From JABFRJ01 sp963847145 (GTDB lineage Bacteria > Pseudomonadota > Alphaproteobacteria > Rhizobiales > Hyphomicrobiaceae): a stretch of 64,000 nucleotides of DNA. A program made the translations under genes and the position numbers. The stretch is from positions 248,001 to 312,000 of the forward strand of contig CAWJYN010000007.1 of NCBI GenBank assembly GCA_963847145.1. The letters run 5' to 3'. The notes under the pieces are model-generated. The model was not told the DNA's origin, did no database searches, and worked only from the letters and a program-made list of their open reading frames with translations. Below are positions 1 through 8,192 of the stretch, piece after piece (position 1 is the stretch's first letter; the number at the start of each line of letters is the position of its first letter).

Positions 1-142
1 CGTGGTCGGGATGTCTGGCCGCTCGGCGCGGATTACGCTGCGTTATCCCGAAGGCGTGTCGCGCCTTGCCGAAGTGGCGCCGCAGCATGGTCTCGCGATG
101 CGCCAGAACGCTGGTGGCTGGGTGCTGTCGGGCGGGCGGTGA
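1..142 (+). CDS. C-terminal fragment of an unidentified protein
   Basis: An open frame enters from the left edge (first full codon at base 2) and ends with TGA at 140-142, giving about 46 residues that finish GGWVLSGGR. It is cut by the window edge. I do not recognise the family; the piece is soluble-looking, with no membrane segment. Whether it is transcribed with the DUF805 gene 105 bp downstream cannot be told. Confidence 0.45.
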   Translation, partial: VVGMSGRSARITLRYPEGVSRLAEVAPQHGLAMRQNAGGWVLSGGR

Positions 143-247
143 CCGGTGAGGCCGTCCCGGAATGGTACGATCATCAAACGCTTTGCGTATCGCACTCTAA
201 CGTCTCGATAATTTGAGGCTGGCATACTTTCAGGACATCCTGGGGGA

Positions 248-904
248 ATGGCCATGGGCGTTTTCAATCTACTGTTCACGACCAAAGGCCGGCTGGCCCG
301 GGCGCCTTTCTGGCTCGCGCACATCGTTTTCACGGTGGGTTGGTTGTTTGTGGTTTTCGGCCTGCTGGCCGCTGTCAGCGAAAGCCACGGCCGGGGTGAG
401 AGCAGCGTCTTACCAAGCCTGGGCAACCAGCCGCCCGGCCTGTTGATTATGATGTTTCTACTTAGCTACATGTCGCTGTGCGTCTCGGCCAAACGCCTCC
501 ATGACCGCGACAAGTCGGCGTGGTGGATGCTGGCCTTCCAAGGGCCGACGATGGTGTTGTGGGTCGGGCAGCCGCTGCTCAGCCCGCCCGTGATCGTGCT
601 GCTGTACGTTGCAGTCTGGATCGGCGCAGTGTGGTTTCTGATTGAACTCGGGTTTTGCCGGGGCACCGATGGTCCGAACCGTTTCGATCATCACGGCGCG
701 GGCTCGCCGTCGGGCTCCGACGGTGGGCCATCGTGGGCTGACAAAATACAGTTTCCAGAGGCACAGCCAAGCAATCCCGCCGCGCCACGCATTCCGGTGG
801 CCAAGCTGCCGGTAACGCCGCCACCGCAGCTGGCGAGAGCAGTGCAGCCGCGTGGCCCCGCCAAGCCCATTGGCTTTGGCCGCCGTGGCTTGAAGCCGGT
901 GTAA
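248..904 (+). CDS. DUF805 family inner-membrane protein
   Basis: A 218-residue protein of the DUF805 family, small bacterial inner-membrane proteins of unknown biochemical role. The family hallmarks are visible: a GRLARAPFW-type motif near residues 14-22, three or four hydrophobic segments (about 25-43, 65-80, 95-110 and 113-133), the KRLHDRDKSAWW motif at 82-93, and the closing GTDGPNRF motif at 139-146. Residues 150-218 form an extra hydrophilic, proline-rich tail that the short core family lacks. Two ATGs compete (248 and 254); the purine run at 242-247 favours 254 as ribosome-proximal start, which would shorten the protein by two residues. It stands alone, convergent with the crotonase gene. 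Confidence 0.8.
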   Translation: MAMGVFNLLFTTKGRLARAPFWLAHIVFTVGWLFVVFGLLAAVSESHGRGESSVLPSLGNQPPGLLIMMFLLSYMSLCVSAKRLHDRDKSAWWMLAFQGPTMVLWVGQPLLSPPVIVLLYVAVWIGAVWFLIELGFCRGTDGPNRFDHHGAGSPSGSDGGPSWADKIQFPEAQPSNPAAPRIPVAKLPVTPPPQLARAVQPRGPAKPIGFGRRGLKPV

Positions 905-1035
905 GTGTCGAGTTCCTTGAATGTTCCTGTGTGGGAGCCCTCTTTGGAGCTTTTGGATGAGTGGGTGCGAGACTCGGCACTCCGTATGCCTCTGGGACGC
1001 GCTAGGAAGGCCGTGCAGGGCCATCGCCAGGCCGG

Positions 1036-1143
1036 TGGCTAGGAGGGTAGCCAAAAATAGCCAAGGCCCTTCAGTGGTCAAATTTAGCGCGGGAAATGGA
1101 TTAACTGAGATCGCCGAAAATTTAACCAAATCAGATGGTTAAG
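1036..1143 (-). repeat. Structured intergenic element, copy A
   Basis: Read on the minus strand from 1143 to 1036 this begins CTTAACC, then has a TTAAAT..CGGCGA block, CAGTTAAT, GCGCT, and ends in T5 followed by a hairpin with arms TGGCTA/TAGCCA and a 6-nt loop (1036-1053). The same order of blocks, with nearly the same total length, occurs at 39422-39530 (plus strand). It starts 28 nt after the crotonase stop and runs in the same direction. A second hairpin (TTAACCA/TGGTTAA, 1122-1142) overlaps its start. Function unknown: small RNA, 3'-end element or mobile repeat are all possible. Confidence 0.5.
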
Positions 1144-1170
1144 AGCTTCAGCCCAGCATGAGGCTTGTGG

Positions 1171-2046
1171 CTAGTCGCGAAATTTTGCCGGCCGTTTTTG
1201 TTTCACGGCGGCAAAGGCTTCCATCAGGTCTTCGGACACCAGCAATCCGGCGTTCCAGATGGCCATCATCTCCAGGCTGTCGCGGACGGTATGATCGCGG
1301 GTGTATTTGATCATTTCCTTGGTGCCGCGCATGGCGAGCGGCGACTTCGAGGCGATCTGCCGGGCAAGACCGCGGACGCCTTCGATCATCGCCTCGCGGG
1401 TGGGGAAACAGCGATTGACCAGCCCGATCTCTTTGGCTTCGGCGCCGTCGATGGGCCGGCCGGTGTAGGCCATCTCGCGGGCCATGCCGTCGCCGATGAT
1501 TTTGGGGAGCCGCTGCAAGGTGCCGACATCGGCGACCAGACCGAGATCGATTTCCTTGACGATAAAGCGTGCGTCGGCGGTGCAGTAGCGCATGTCGGCG
1601 GCGGTCACGAGATCGACGCCGCCACCGACGCAGGCGCCGTGGATGGCGGCCAGTACGGGCTTGCGGCACTGTTCCAGTGACGAGATCACGTCTTGCAGAT
1701 CGAGCACCTGGAGCCGGAGATGTTCGCGTGTGCGGCCGGGGCAGGTGTCGGTGCGTTCCAGTGCGCCGATGTCCATCAGCATTTCGAGGTCGATGCCGGC
1801 GGTGAAGTTCTTGCCGGCGCCGGTCAGCATGACGACGCGGGCTGCGGGCAGCTTGTCGAGATAGTGGAAGGTTGCCCGCAGATCGTGCCACATGGCGCGG
1901 TTCATGGCGTTGGACTTGTCGGGGCGTGCCAGCTCGACCTCTGCGACGCCATCGGTGATCGTCAACGTCAGTGCTGTCAGGTGAGGCGCCGCGAGTTCGT
2001 GCGCAGGCGTGGCGGATGATGTGGTTTTCGGCTGGGCAACGGACAT
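1171..2046 (-). CDS. Crotonase-family delta(3,5)-delta(2,4)-dienoyl-CoA isomerase-like protein
   Basis: A 291-residue enoyl-CoA hydratase/isomerase. The oxyanion-hole motif HGACVGGGVD (136-145) and the stretch VKEIDLGLVADVGTLQRLPK (163-182) resemble eukaryotic ECH1 more than ordinary enoyl-CoA hydratases. The acidic residues D145, E165 and D173 have exactly the spacing of the three catalytic acids of ECH1 (20 and 8 residues apart), so isomerisation of 3,5-dienoyl-CoA during unsaturated fatty acid oxidation is the best guess. The start at 2046 is preceded by a GAGG ribosome site; an open frame continues upstream to 2166 but would overlap prs. It lies 26 nt downstream of prs on the same strand and is probably cotranscribed. 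Confidence 0.85.
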   Translation of the reverse strand: MSVAQPKTTSSATPAHELAAPHLTALTLTITDGVAEVELARPDKSNAMNRAMWHDLRATFHYLDKLPAARVVMLTGAGKNFTAGIDLEMLMDIGALERTDTCPGRTREHLRLQVLDLQDVISSLEQCRKPVLAAIHGACVGGGVDLVTAADMRYCTADARFIVKEIDLGLVADVGTLQRLPKIIGDGMAREMAYTGRPIDGAEAKEIGLVNRCFPTREAMIEGVRGLARQIASKSPLAMRGTKEMIKYTRDHTVRDSLEMMAIWNAGLLVSEDLMEAFAAVKQKRPAKFRD

Positions 2047-2072
2047 GGAGAACCTCGTGGGTTTGGGAGCGG

Positions 2073-3086
2073 TTAGACCGAGAGTTTGCTGACGCTGCCG
2101 CCGATCAGGGAGGCCTGGTAGACGGCTTCGGCGAGAAGTTCCTCGACGGGAATGATCGTCAGCCACTTCTTGTGCTTTTTGGCGTAGTCGGCGGGACGCG
2201 GGATCGAGTTGGTCGTGAAGATGCGGAGGCCGGACTCGGCGAGGCGTTCCTCGGCGCCGTCGCTGAAGATGGCGTGCGTTGCAAAGACGTCAACGTGGGT
2301 TGCACCATCCGCCATGAACTTCTTTGCCGCGCCGACAGTGCTGCCGCCGGTGTCGATCATGTCGTCGACCATGATCACACGGCGGCCGTTGACCTTGTCA
2401 CCGGCGGTGGCGCCTGTGATGGATTTGTTCGCGGCTGGACGCTTCTTCTGGCAAAAGGCGATCAGCGGCGCGCCGGCAAGGCCACCGAACATTTCGGCGC
2501 GGCCGACGCCGCCGACATCGGGCGATCCCATCACGCATTCGGCGATCGGGTCGATATGGTCCATGGCGAAGTGCGCAAACAGTTTCATGCATGAGATGTT
2601 GTCGACGGGGATGCCGAAGAAGCCTTGCGCCTGGTCGGTGTGCATGTCAGCGGTGATGACACGTTCCAGCGACGGATTGGAGCCGAGCACGTCTGCGAGC
2701 ATTTTGGCGGAGATGGGTGCGCGAGGCCGGTCCTTTCGATCCTGCCGCAGGTAAGGCATGTAGGGCGCAACAAGCGTGATGCCGGCGACGGAGGCGCGGC
2801 GCAAGGCATCGTTCACCAGTAGTGCGCCCATCACGCCGTCGTTCGGCGAGGGACACTGCATGCCGTGGAAGAAGAAGACGTGCTGGCGGCGCACTGTTTC
2901 GGCGATGCGCGGCAGTAATTCGCCGTTCTTGAAGCGCTCAAAGGCGACGGTGTGGTGCGGCAGGGCGACACCCCGCTCGCGCTTGATGGTGTCGACGACG
3001 CCCTGGGCCATCGTATGCATTTCGGGGGAGGAAACGACGACGAACGGTTTCACTTCGTCGGTGTGGCCGTCTTTTCGCACCGGCAT
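2073..3086 (-). CDS. prs: Ribose-phosphate pyrophosphokinase (PRPP synthetase), divergent type
   Basis: A 337-residue PRPP synthetase, making PRPP from ribose 5-phosphate and ATP for nucleotide, histidine and tryptophan synthesis. Visible signatures are RQDRKDRPRAPISAK (114-128, the flexible-loop/ATP region), TADMH (146-149 region, metal/ribose-5-phosphate binding) and the PRPP loop VDDMIDTGGST (240-250). The sequence departs from typical bacterial Prs in places (HAIFSDGAEERL where HGVFSGPALERL is usual), so it belongs to a divergent branch and may be a second copy in this genome. It is transcribed away from trpG, another PRPP user, from a shared 280-bp intergenic region. Confidence 0.88.
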   Translation of the reverse strand: MPVRKDGHTDEVKPFVVVSSPEMHTMAQGVVDTIKRERGVALPHHTVAFERFKNGELLPRIAETVRRQHVFFFHGMQCPSPNDGVMGALLVNDALRRASVAGITLVAPYMPYLRQDRKDRPRAPISAKMLADVLGSNPSLERVITADMHTDQAQGFFGIPVDNISCMKLFAHFAMDHIDPIAECVMGSPDVGGVGRAEMFGGLAGAPLIAFCQKKRPAANKSITGATAGDKVNGRRVIMVDDMIDTGGSTVGAAKKFMADGATHVDVFATHAIFSDGAEERLAESGLRIFTTNSIPRPADYAKKHKKWLTIIPVEELLAEAVYQASLIGGSVSKLSV

Positions 3087-3135
3087 GCTGGATACTCGCT
3101 TCGATGACTAGGCGTGGGGGGATGACCGCCCGGCG

Positions 3136-3167
3136 ATAGATGCGCCGATGGGCCGATGGCTTGTCAA
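3136..3167 (-). promoter_or_regulatory. Candidate promoter of prs
   Basis: On the minus strand a perfect TTGACA (-35) lies at 3167-3162. About 19-20 bases further is a CATCTAT stretch that could serve as a weak -10 near 3142-3136, some 50 nt upstream of the prs start. Spacing is slightly long; the -35 is the convincing half. Confidence 0.35.
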
Positions 3168-3252
3168 GCCGCGCGCTACTGATGCAGACGGGTCAGCATG
3201 CACCTATGCTTATGAGGCCGCGGCCTTGACGTTGGAGTGCCGTCTTGCAAGA

Positions 3253-3304
3253 AGGCTGGCAATCGGACTTCGGTTGCCAGCCTGCCCCGCGCGCCAATGC
3301 GGGG
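3253..3304 (+). promoter_or_regulatory. Tandem hairpins in the trpG leader
   Basis: A perfect 10-bp inverted repeat (AGGCTGGCAA at 3253-3262, TTGCCAGCCT at 3274-3283) is followed at once by a second, CCCCGC/GCGGGG (3285-3290 and 3299-3304), ahead of the trpG start at 3367. They could form an untranslated-leader control element. No short leader peptide with clustered Trp codons and no T-run are visible, so classical trp attenuation is not supported. Confidence 0.35.
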
Positions 3305-3366
3305 CACCCCTTCGAGAGGGTAGAGGTGGGCGCTGGGCCGGGCCACGCTCTCCAAAGGCGCTTCGC

Positions 3367-3990
3367 ATGTCACCGCAACTGCTGCTCATCGATAACTACG
3401 ACAGCTTCACCTACAATCTGGTCCACTATCTCGGTGAACTCGGATACAAAAGCGAAATCCACCGCAACGACAAGATCACCGTCGCGGGCGTGCTCGAGAA
3501 AAAACCCAAAGCCATTGTGCTGTCGCCTGGGCCCTGCACTCCGACCGAGGCCGGTATCTGTCTCGAACTCATCAAAGCCGCCAGTCCGACGATCCCGATC
3601 CTCGGTGTGTGCCTGGGCCATCAGGCGATCGGCCAAGTGTTCGGTGGCGTTGTGAAACGCGCGCCGCAAGCGATGCACGGCAAGATGTCGACGCTGACGA
3701 CGACGCGTGCAGGGCTGTTCAAGGGGCTGCCGCGCAGTTTCGAAGTGACGCGCTATCATTCGCTGATCGTCGAGCGCCACACATTGCCGGACTGTTTGTC
3801 GGTGACGGCTGAGACGGCCGATGGTCTGATCATGGGGCTCGCGCACAAGACGCTGCCGGTGCATGGCGTACAGTTCCATCCCGAGAGCATCGCGTCAGAG
3901 CATGGGCATGCGTTGCTTGCCAACTTTCTATCGTTGGCGGGACTGGTGCCACGGCGGCCGAATGCCAGTGCGACACGCGTTGCGGCGTAA
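3367..3990 (+). CDS. trpG: Anthranilate synthase component II (glutamine amidotransferase)
   Basis: A 207-residue class I glutamine amidotransferase that supplies ammonia to TrpE for anthranilate synthesis. It begins with the typical LLIDNYDSFTYNL (6-18). The nucleophile is C82 in GVCLGHQAIG and the other triad residues are H171 and E173 in VQFHPES. The start at 3367 aligns with family N termini, although the frame stays open back to 3148. trpD follows 39 nt downstream. trpE and trpC are not in this window, so the trp genes are split in this genome. In related bacteria the same subunit can also serve para-aminobenzoate synthesis; the trpD neighbour argues for tryptophan. Confidence 0.93.
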   Translation: MSPQLLLIDNYDSFTYNLVHYLGELGYKSEIHRNDKITVAGVLEKKPKAIVLSPGPCTPTEAGICLELIKAASPTIPILGVCLGHQAIGQVFGGVVKRAPQAMHGKMSTLTTTRAGLFKGLPRSFEVTRYHSLIVERHTLPDCLSVTAETADGLIMGLAHKTLPVHGVQFHPESIASEHGHALLANFLSLAGLVPRRPNASATRVAA

Positions 3991-4029
3991 CCACCGTCTT
4001 TGATACCAAGATCACACCTGAGACCATCC

Positions 4030-5058
4030 ATGCCGCTCGCAATGCTGAAAAAGTACATCCACAAAGTCGCTGACGCGAAGACGTTGAGCGAAGAAGAAAT
4101 GCGCACGGCCCTTGAAATCATGACCGAGGGACACGCCACGCAAGCGCAAATGGGCGCGTTTTTGATGGCGTTGCGGGTGCGTGGTGAAACGGTAGACGAG
4201 ATCACGGGGGCTGCGCAGATGATGCGCGCGCGCATGCGCCGTGTGGAAGCACCCGAAGGCGCTGTCGATATCGTCGGCACGGGTGGCGACGCGCACGGCA
4301 CGTACAATGTCTCGACCTGCGCCGCCCTCGTTGCCGCGGGTGCCGGCTTGAAGATTGCCAAGCATGGCAGCCGCTCGGTGTCGTCGCTGGCAGGTGCGTC
4401 GGACGTGCTGTCGGCGCTTGGTATCAAGCTTGATGTGAGCAATGCCACCATCGTCCGCGCCATTGATGAGGCTGGCGTTGGGTTCATGTTTGCGCCCAAT
4501 CACCATCCGGCCATGAAAAACTGGGCACCGGTGCGGGCTGAACTGGGGACGCGCACGATCTTCAATCTGCTTGGACCAATTTCAAATCCTGCTAGTGTGA
4601 AGCGGCAAATTGTCGGCGTTTATTCATGGCATTGGGTGGAGCCGGTGGCGCACGTGCTGGCCAAGCTTGGCTGCGAGCACGTTTGGGTTGTGCATGGCCA
4701 CGACGGGCTCGACGAGTTGACCACCACGGGCTCGACCGATGTCGCTGAAGTGAAAGACGGCCGGGTGACCGTGTTCGAGATCACGCCGCAAGATGCTGGA
4801 CTGCCGCCGGCGAAACTCTCCGATCTCAAGGGCGGCGACCCTGCTTATAATGCTGCTGCCATCCGTGCGGTGCTCGATGGCAAGCCGGGGCCCTTCCGCG
4901 ACATCGTTCTGCTGAATACCGCTGCTGCGTTGATCGTTGGTGGAAAAGCGCGTGATCTGGTGGATGGCGTTGCGCAGGCGACGCGCTCTATCGATACGGG
5001 GGCTGCTCGCACAGCGCTTGGCAAACTGGTTGCCGTGACAAACGCTGGGGCGGCGTGA
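4030..5058 (+). CDS. trpD: Anthranilate phosphoribosyltransferase
   Basis: A 342-residue enzyme joining anthranilate to PRPP in the second step of tryptophan synthesis. The PRPP-binding glycine loop VGTGGD (82-87) and the NVST motif (93-96) are present. The following motif reads KHGSRSVSS (111-119), with Ser where most homologues have Asn (KHGNR). The start at 4030 (MPLAMLKKYI) matches family N termini; an in-frame ATG at 4000 would add ten residues. It is expressed with trpG and followed 18 nt later by a nucleoside deoxyribosyltransferase gene instead of the usual trpC. Confidence 0.93.
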   Translation: MPLAMLKKYIHKVADAKTLSEEEMRTALEIMTEGHATQAQMGAFLMALRVRGETVDEITGAAQMMRARMRRVEAPEGAVDIVGTGGDAHGTYNVSTCAALVAAGAGLKIAKHGSRSVSSLAGASDVLSALGIKLDVSNATIVRAIDEAGVGFMFAPNHHPAMKNWAPVRAELGTRTIFNLLGPISNPASVKRQIVGVYSWHWVEPVAHVLAKLGCEHVWVVHGHDGLDELTTTGSTDVAEVKDGRVTVFEITPQDAGLPPAKLSDLKGGDPAYNAAAIRAVLDGKPGPFRDIVLLNTAAALIVGGKARDLVDGVAQATRSIDTGAARTALGKLVAVTNAGAA

Positions 5059-5076
5059 CCGTAGCGGAGCGGTGCC

Positions 5077-5664
5077 ATGGCCGATAACAAACTACGGTTT
5101 CGTATTTATCTGGCTGGTCCCGAAGTGTTCCTGCCGGATCCACTCGCCGCTGGCCGCCGCAAAATCGCGTTGGCCGATCGCTACGGTTTTGATGGTGTGT
5201 ATCCGCTGGATGCCAGCCTGGACCTGAGCGGCCTCGCTCCAGGTGAACAGGCGGCTAAAATTGCCGCTGCGAACGAAGATCTGATGCGCGGTTGTGATGC
5301 GGTGATTGCAAACCTCACGCCGTTCCGCGGCATCTCCATGGATAGTGGTACGGCTTACGAAGTCGGTTTCATGCGTGCGCTTGGCCGGCCGGTGTTTGGC
5401 TATACCAATGTCACGCCGGACTATGCTGATCGCGCGCGCGCCTTCCGCTTGCGCGGAATTCCCGCTGGTGACGGTGATCGTGCCGACGTGCAGATCGAAG
5501 ACTTCGGCCATGCCGAAAACCTGATGATCGCCTGCGGCATCGAATTTTCTGGAAGCCAAATCATCCGCACGGCGGTCAGCGCCGGACAGAATATGGAAGA
5601 CCTGCGCGGGTTTGAATTGTGTTTGGCAGATGCGCGACGCATCTTGGCACGCCATAGCGCATAG
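5077..5664 (+). CDS. Nucleoside 2-deoxyribosyltransferase family protein
   Basis: A 195-residue protein of the nucleoside 2-deoxyribosyltransferase fold, enzymes that swap bases between deoxynucleosides or hydrolyse (deoxy)nucleoside phosphates. The features seen are IYLAGPEVF at the N terminus (10-18), NLTPFRG (79-85) and the catalytic-glutamate motif DSGTAYEVGFM with E95. It follows trpD by 18 nt and is likely in the same transcript, giving a trpG-trpD-NDT order. Its stop at 5664 is only 7 nt from the repaired stop of the convergent HAD gene. The substrate cannot be read from sequence. Confidence 0.85.
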   Translation: MADNKLRFRIYLAGPEVFLPDPLAAGRRKIALADRYGFDGVYPLDASLDLSGLAPGEQAAKIAAANEDLMRGCDAVIANLTPFRGISMDSGTAYEVGFMRALGRPVFGYTNVTPDYADRARAFRLRGIPAGDGDRADVQIEDFGHAENLMIACGIEFSGSQIIRTAVSAGQNMEDLRGFELCLADARRILARHSA

Positions 5665-5671
5665 CCACCGT

Positions 5672-6530
5672 TCAAAAGGCCAAAGCGCTCATGCCCACCG
5701 TTGGCCGCGAACCGTGTTCTGGGAACAGCTTGGCAATCGCTGTCCGAGGTCAGCGGCCCGTCGAGATGGATCGCGCTGGCGACATAGATGGTGCGAAAGC
5801 CACCAGCGATGCCGCCAGGAATGTCGGTCAGCACGCCATCGCCGATGGCCAGAATGTCTGCTCGCGCGATGGTCTCGCCAGCGGCTTTGTCTATCAAGGC
5901 ACATGCTGCGTTGTAGATTGGTGGGTAGGGTTTGCCGGCATATGTCACGGTACCGCCAAGCTCTGCATACAGCGCTGCGATGGCGCCGCCGCAATAGATA
6001 ATCGTGCCGCCGCGATCTACTTTCAGATCCGGGTTGGCGCACAGCATCGGCACACTGCGCGCGGCTAGTGGCGTTAGAAGGGCTCGGTAGGTCTCCGGCG
6101 TTTCAGTGGTGTCATCGTAGAGGCCGGAACAGAGAATGCGTGCGGCGTCCGGTGCAGTCACGCGCGGCACGCCTTTGCCGTCAAAGAGGCTGAGATCGCG
6201 CGGCGGGCCGATGTGCAGCGTTGGCACGCCCGTCCAACTGTCGAGCATGCCGCGGGTCACGTCGCCCGATGTCAACACAGCGTCATAGGCATCGTGTCGG
6301 ACGCCGAGCGTATCCAGCTGCGCTATGACGCCTGGCGAGGGCCGTGGCGCATTGGTGACGAGAACGATCCGACCGCCGGCGGCGCGAAACGCCCGGCACG
6401 CCTGGACGGCTGCCGGGTAGATTGCGGCGCCGTTATGCAGCACGCCCCAGATATCGCAAATCCAAGCGCGGGCGGCTGTCCCCTGTGACCCCAGCGTGCC
6501 GACGATCGGTGTTTCTGAAGCGTCCGGCAT
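5672..6530 (-). CDS. NagD-like HAD-superfamily class IIA hydrolase, frameshifted near the C terminus
   Basis: A TIGR01459-type HAD phosphatase of about 285 residues. The nucleophile motif is ICDIWGVLHNG (D26), motif II is VLVTNAP (56-62), followed by a YAGKPYPPIY lysine motif and the metal motif GDGVLTD. After HLDGPLTS (about residue 262) the frame breaks: removing one base within 5744-5749 restores the expected tail TAIAKLFPEHG...MSALAF and a stop at 5672-5674. Unrepaired, the frame runs antisense through the deoxyribosyltransferase gene to 5421 with a tail unlike the family. The core is intact, so activity may survive. The start at 6530 is chosen over 6551 and 6575 because of an AGGAA 10 nt upstream. 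Confidence 0.75.
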
Positions 6531-6594
6531 CGGCGACTGGTTCCTGACCATGGGTTGGTGCCCGGGACCTAGCAAACCAAGCGCAGAGCAGCAA

Positions 6595-8043
6595 TCAGGC
6601 AGCTGCCACTCGGGTGTTTGTCAAAAGATCCGCCCGCACAGCGCGCCGCCCGCCAAACACCGCTCCTTGGCCGAACATCACACCAAGCCGCGCAATGCGC
6701 GCGCGTGCGGCGTCGTCATCGATATGCGTCACGACCAGCGCAAGCCCACTGGCGTTGAAATGCCGGCAGACATCCGCAGTCGCGACAATACCGTTCGCAA
6801 CAGCAAGCCCGCGGAGCAGCACGTCCGCATCCAGTTTCACGAACGCAAATCCTTGCCGTCCCAGCTTCTCGAAATTCATGTCGAGATCGGTGACACTCTC
6901 GATCGCGAAGCGGACGCCGATCTCTGACAGCGCCGACAGAATATCCCAGTGGATGCGGCCAAAACTACGCACGTCGCTTTGCGTAAACGACAGCACGGGC
7001 GCGGCACCGTCTGCCGCAATAGCTGCCGCCGTCACCTCAGCGCGGAACTCGTGGTCTGGCAGCGAAACGCCATGGACGCGCGCGAGAATGTCGGTGTCGC
7101 GGCCACGCAACTGGAAGTGCTGCGCGATGCGGGCGGCGCGTGGCACGAGAGCCGCATCGATCCGTGGCAGAAGGCCGGCATGCCGCGCTGACGCCATCAG
7201 CGCTTCATGGGGAAGTTCCGTACCTGCAGACGACTGGAAGCGGACAGAAATTTCATAGTGCCGCGGCCGGTTGGTTTCCATCTGTTGGATCGGTTCCAGG
7301 TAGACGGTCAAACGATCTTCTGACAGTGCGTCCACTAACTCTGCCGCCAAGCCGCCGCTGGCGCCGGTGGCCTCGTGCATCAGCCGCGCGGCATTGGAGA
7401 GCGCTCTTGCCTGCGAGGAATGCGACCGCTCCAGTGCATCGGCAAAAGCGCGATCGGTGGCGGGCGCGGGCGCGTCAATTTTGCGATCCGGGTCCGGTGT
7501 TTGCGCCTTGGGGCCGGGTGCTGTGCGGGCCAGCTCCGCGACGAGAACCTGCAACCGGTCAAAGCCAATTTCGCCGGGCTGCGGGGGATCGAACAACGGT
7601 GCTCGTGGCGGCAGGGCCGTCTTTGTTGAGTGCTCGCGCGTGCTCGCGGCAACTGGCTGCACAGGCATGTCAGCATGCGGCTGCGGCGCCAACGCAGGTG
7701 GCATATCAGAGCCGGCTGGCAGGGCTTTTTTCTTTTTCCGGCGCTTTCCATTTTCGGCAGCAGGTTCAGAAATCGGGCCTGGCTCCACGCGGAGCGCGAT
7801 GTGAAGCCCGATTAAACCGGTAAAGACGAGGACGGCTGCACCGACGAGTGCCGCCGGATCAAGGGCCAGGTGCTGCTTGAGGGCCGTGTGCACTGCGAGT
7901 GCCGCGAACGCGGCGGAGATCAAGGCGGTGACGTCCGCTGGCCAGCGGACCGGAGTACTGACGGTTGGCGCCGCCGCACCGGTCTGCGGCGCATCTCCTT
8001 GAGCGCCGTCCAGGTTCGCTAAAGAATTCAATCCGGTTGTCAC
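6595..8043 (-). CDS. Membrane-anchored degenerate EAL-domain protein
   Basis: A 482-residue protein with a GTG start (AGGA 8 nt upstream). Two membrane segments (about 38-54 and 64-84) are followed by a basic patch, a proline-rich linker and a C-terminal EAL domain (about 215-470). In active EAL phosphodiesterases the Glu of EAL, an Asn, a Glu, the DDFGTG pair and a Lys bind metal and c-di-GMP. Here EAL reads EIS, the DDFG segment reads FAIESVTDL, the GQGYLFGRP end reads GQGAVFGGRR, and only the first Glu and the KLD lysine are recognisable. It is therefore probably a c-di-GMP sensor or a structural protein rather than a phosphodiesterase. It lies 64 nt upstream of the HAD gene on the same strand. 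Confidence 0.8.
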   Translation of the reverse strand: MTTGLNSLANLDGAQGDAPQTGAAAPTVSTPVRWPADVTALISAAFAALAVHTALKQHLALDPAALVGAAVLVFTGLIGLHIALRVEPGPISEPAAENGKRRKKKKALPAGSDMPPALAPQPHADMPVQPVAASTREHSTKTALPPRAPLFDPPQPGEIGFDRLQVLVAELARTAPGPKAQTPDPDRKIDAPAPATDRAFADALERSHSSQARALSNAARLMHEATGASGGLAAELVDALSEDRLTVYLEPIQQMETNRPRHYEISVRFQSSAGTELPHEALMASARHAGLLPRIDAALVPRAARIAQHFQLRGRDTDILARVHGVSLPDHEFRAEVTAAAIAADGAAPVLSFTQSDVRSFGRIHWDILSALSEIGVRFAIESVTDLDMNFEKLGRQGFAFVKLDADVLLRGLAVANGIVATADVCRHFNASGLALVVTHIDDDAARARIARLGVMFGQGAVFGGRRAVRADLLTNTRVAAA

Positions 8044-8192
8044 GTCGATCGTCCTGCACGCTGGGCCGCACGTTGGGCAAAATCAATTTGCACACGTGCA
8101 GAGCATGTCGTTGACGGAGAGGGTGAAGCAACGATAACGAGCGGATTTTCAACAGAAACTCGCTTTTTCGGATGGTTTGATGCTGGATGGGG

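Noticed and set aside
1036..1053. TGGCTA/TAGCCA hairpins read as intrinsic terminators
   Set aside because: The T-run lies before the hairpin in the gene's direction, and on the other strand the hairpin is followed by A residues.
3087..3366. Classical trp attenuator with leader peptide
   Set aside because: Hairpins are present, but no short frame with clustered Trp codons and no T-run follow.
5421..5671. C-terminal extension of the HAD protein across the deoxyribosyltransferase gene
   Set aside because: The extension is unlike the family. A one-base repair gives the expected end at 5672 in a neat convergent arrangement.
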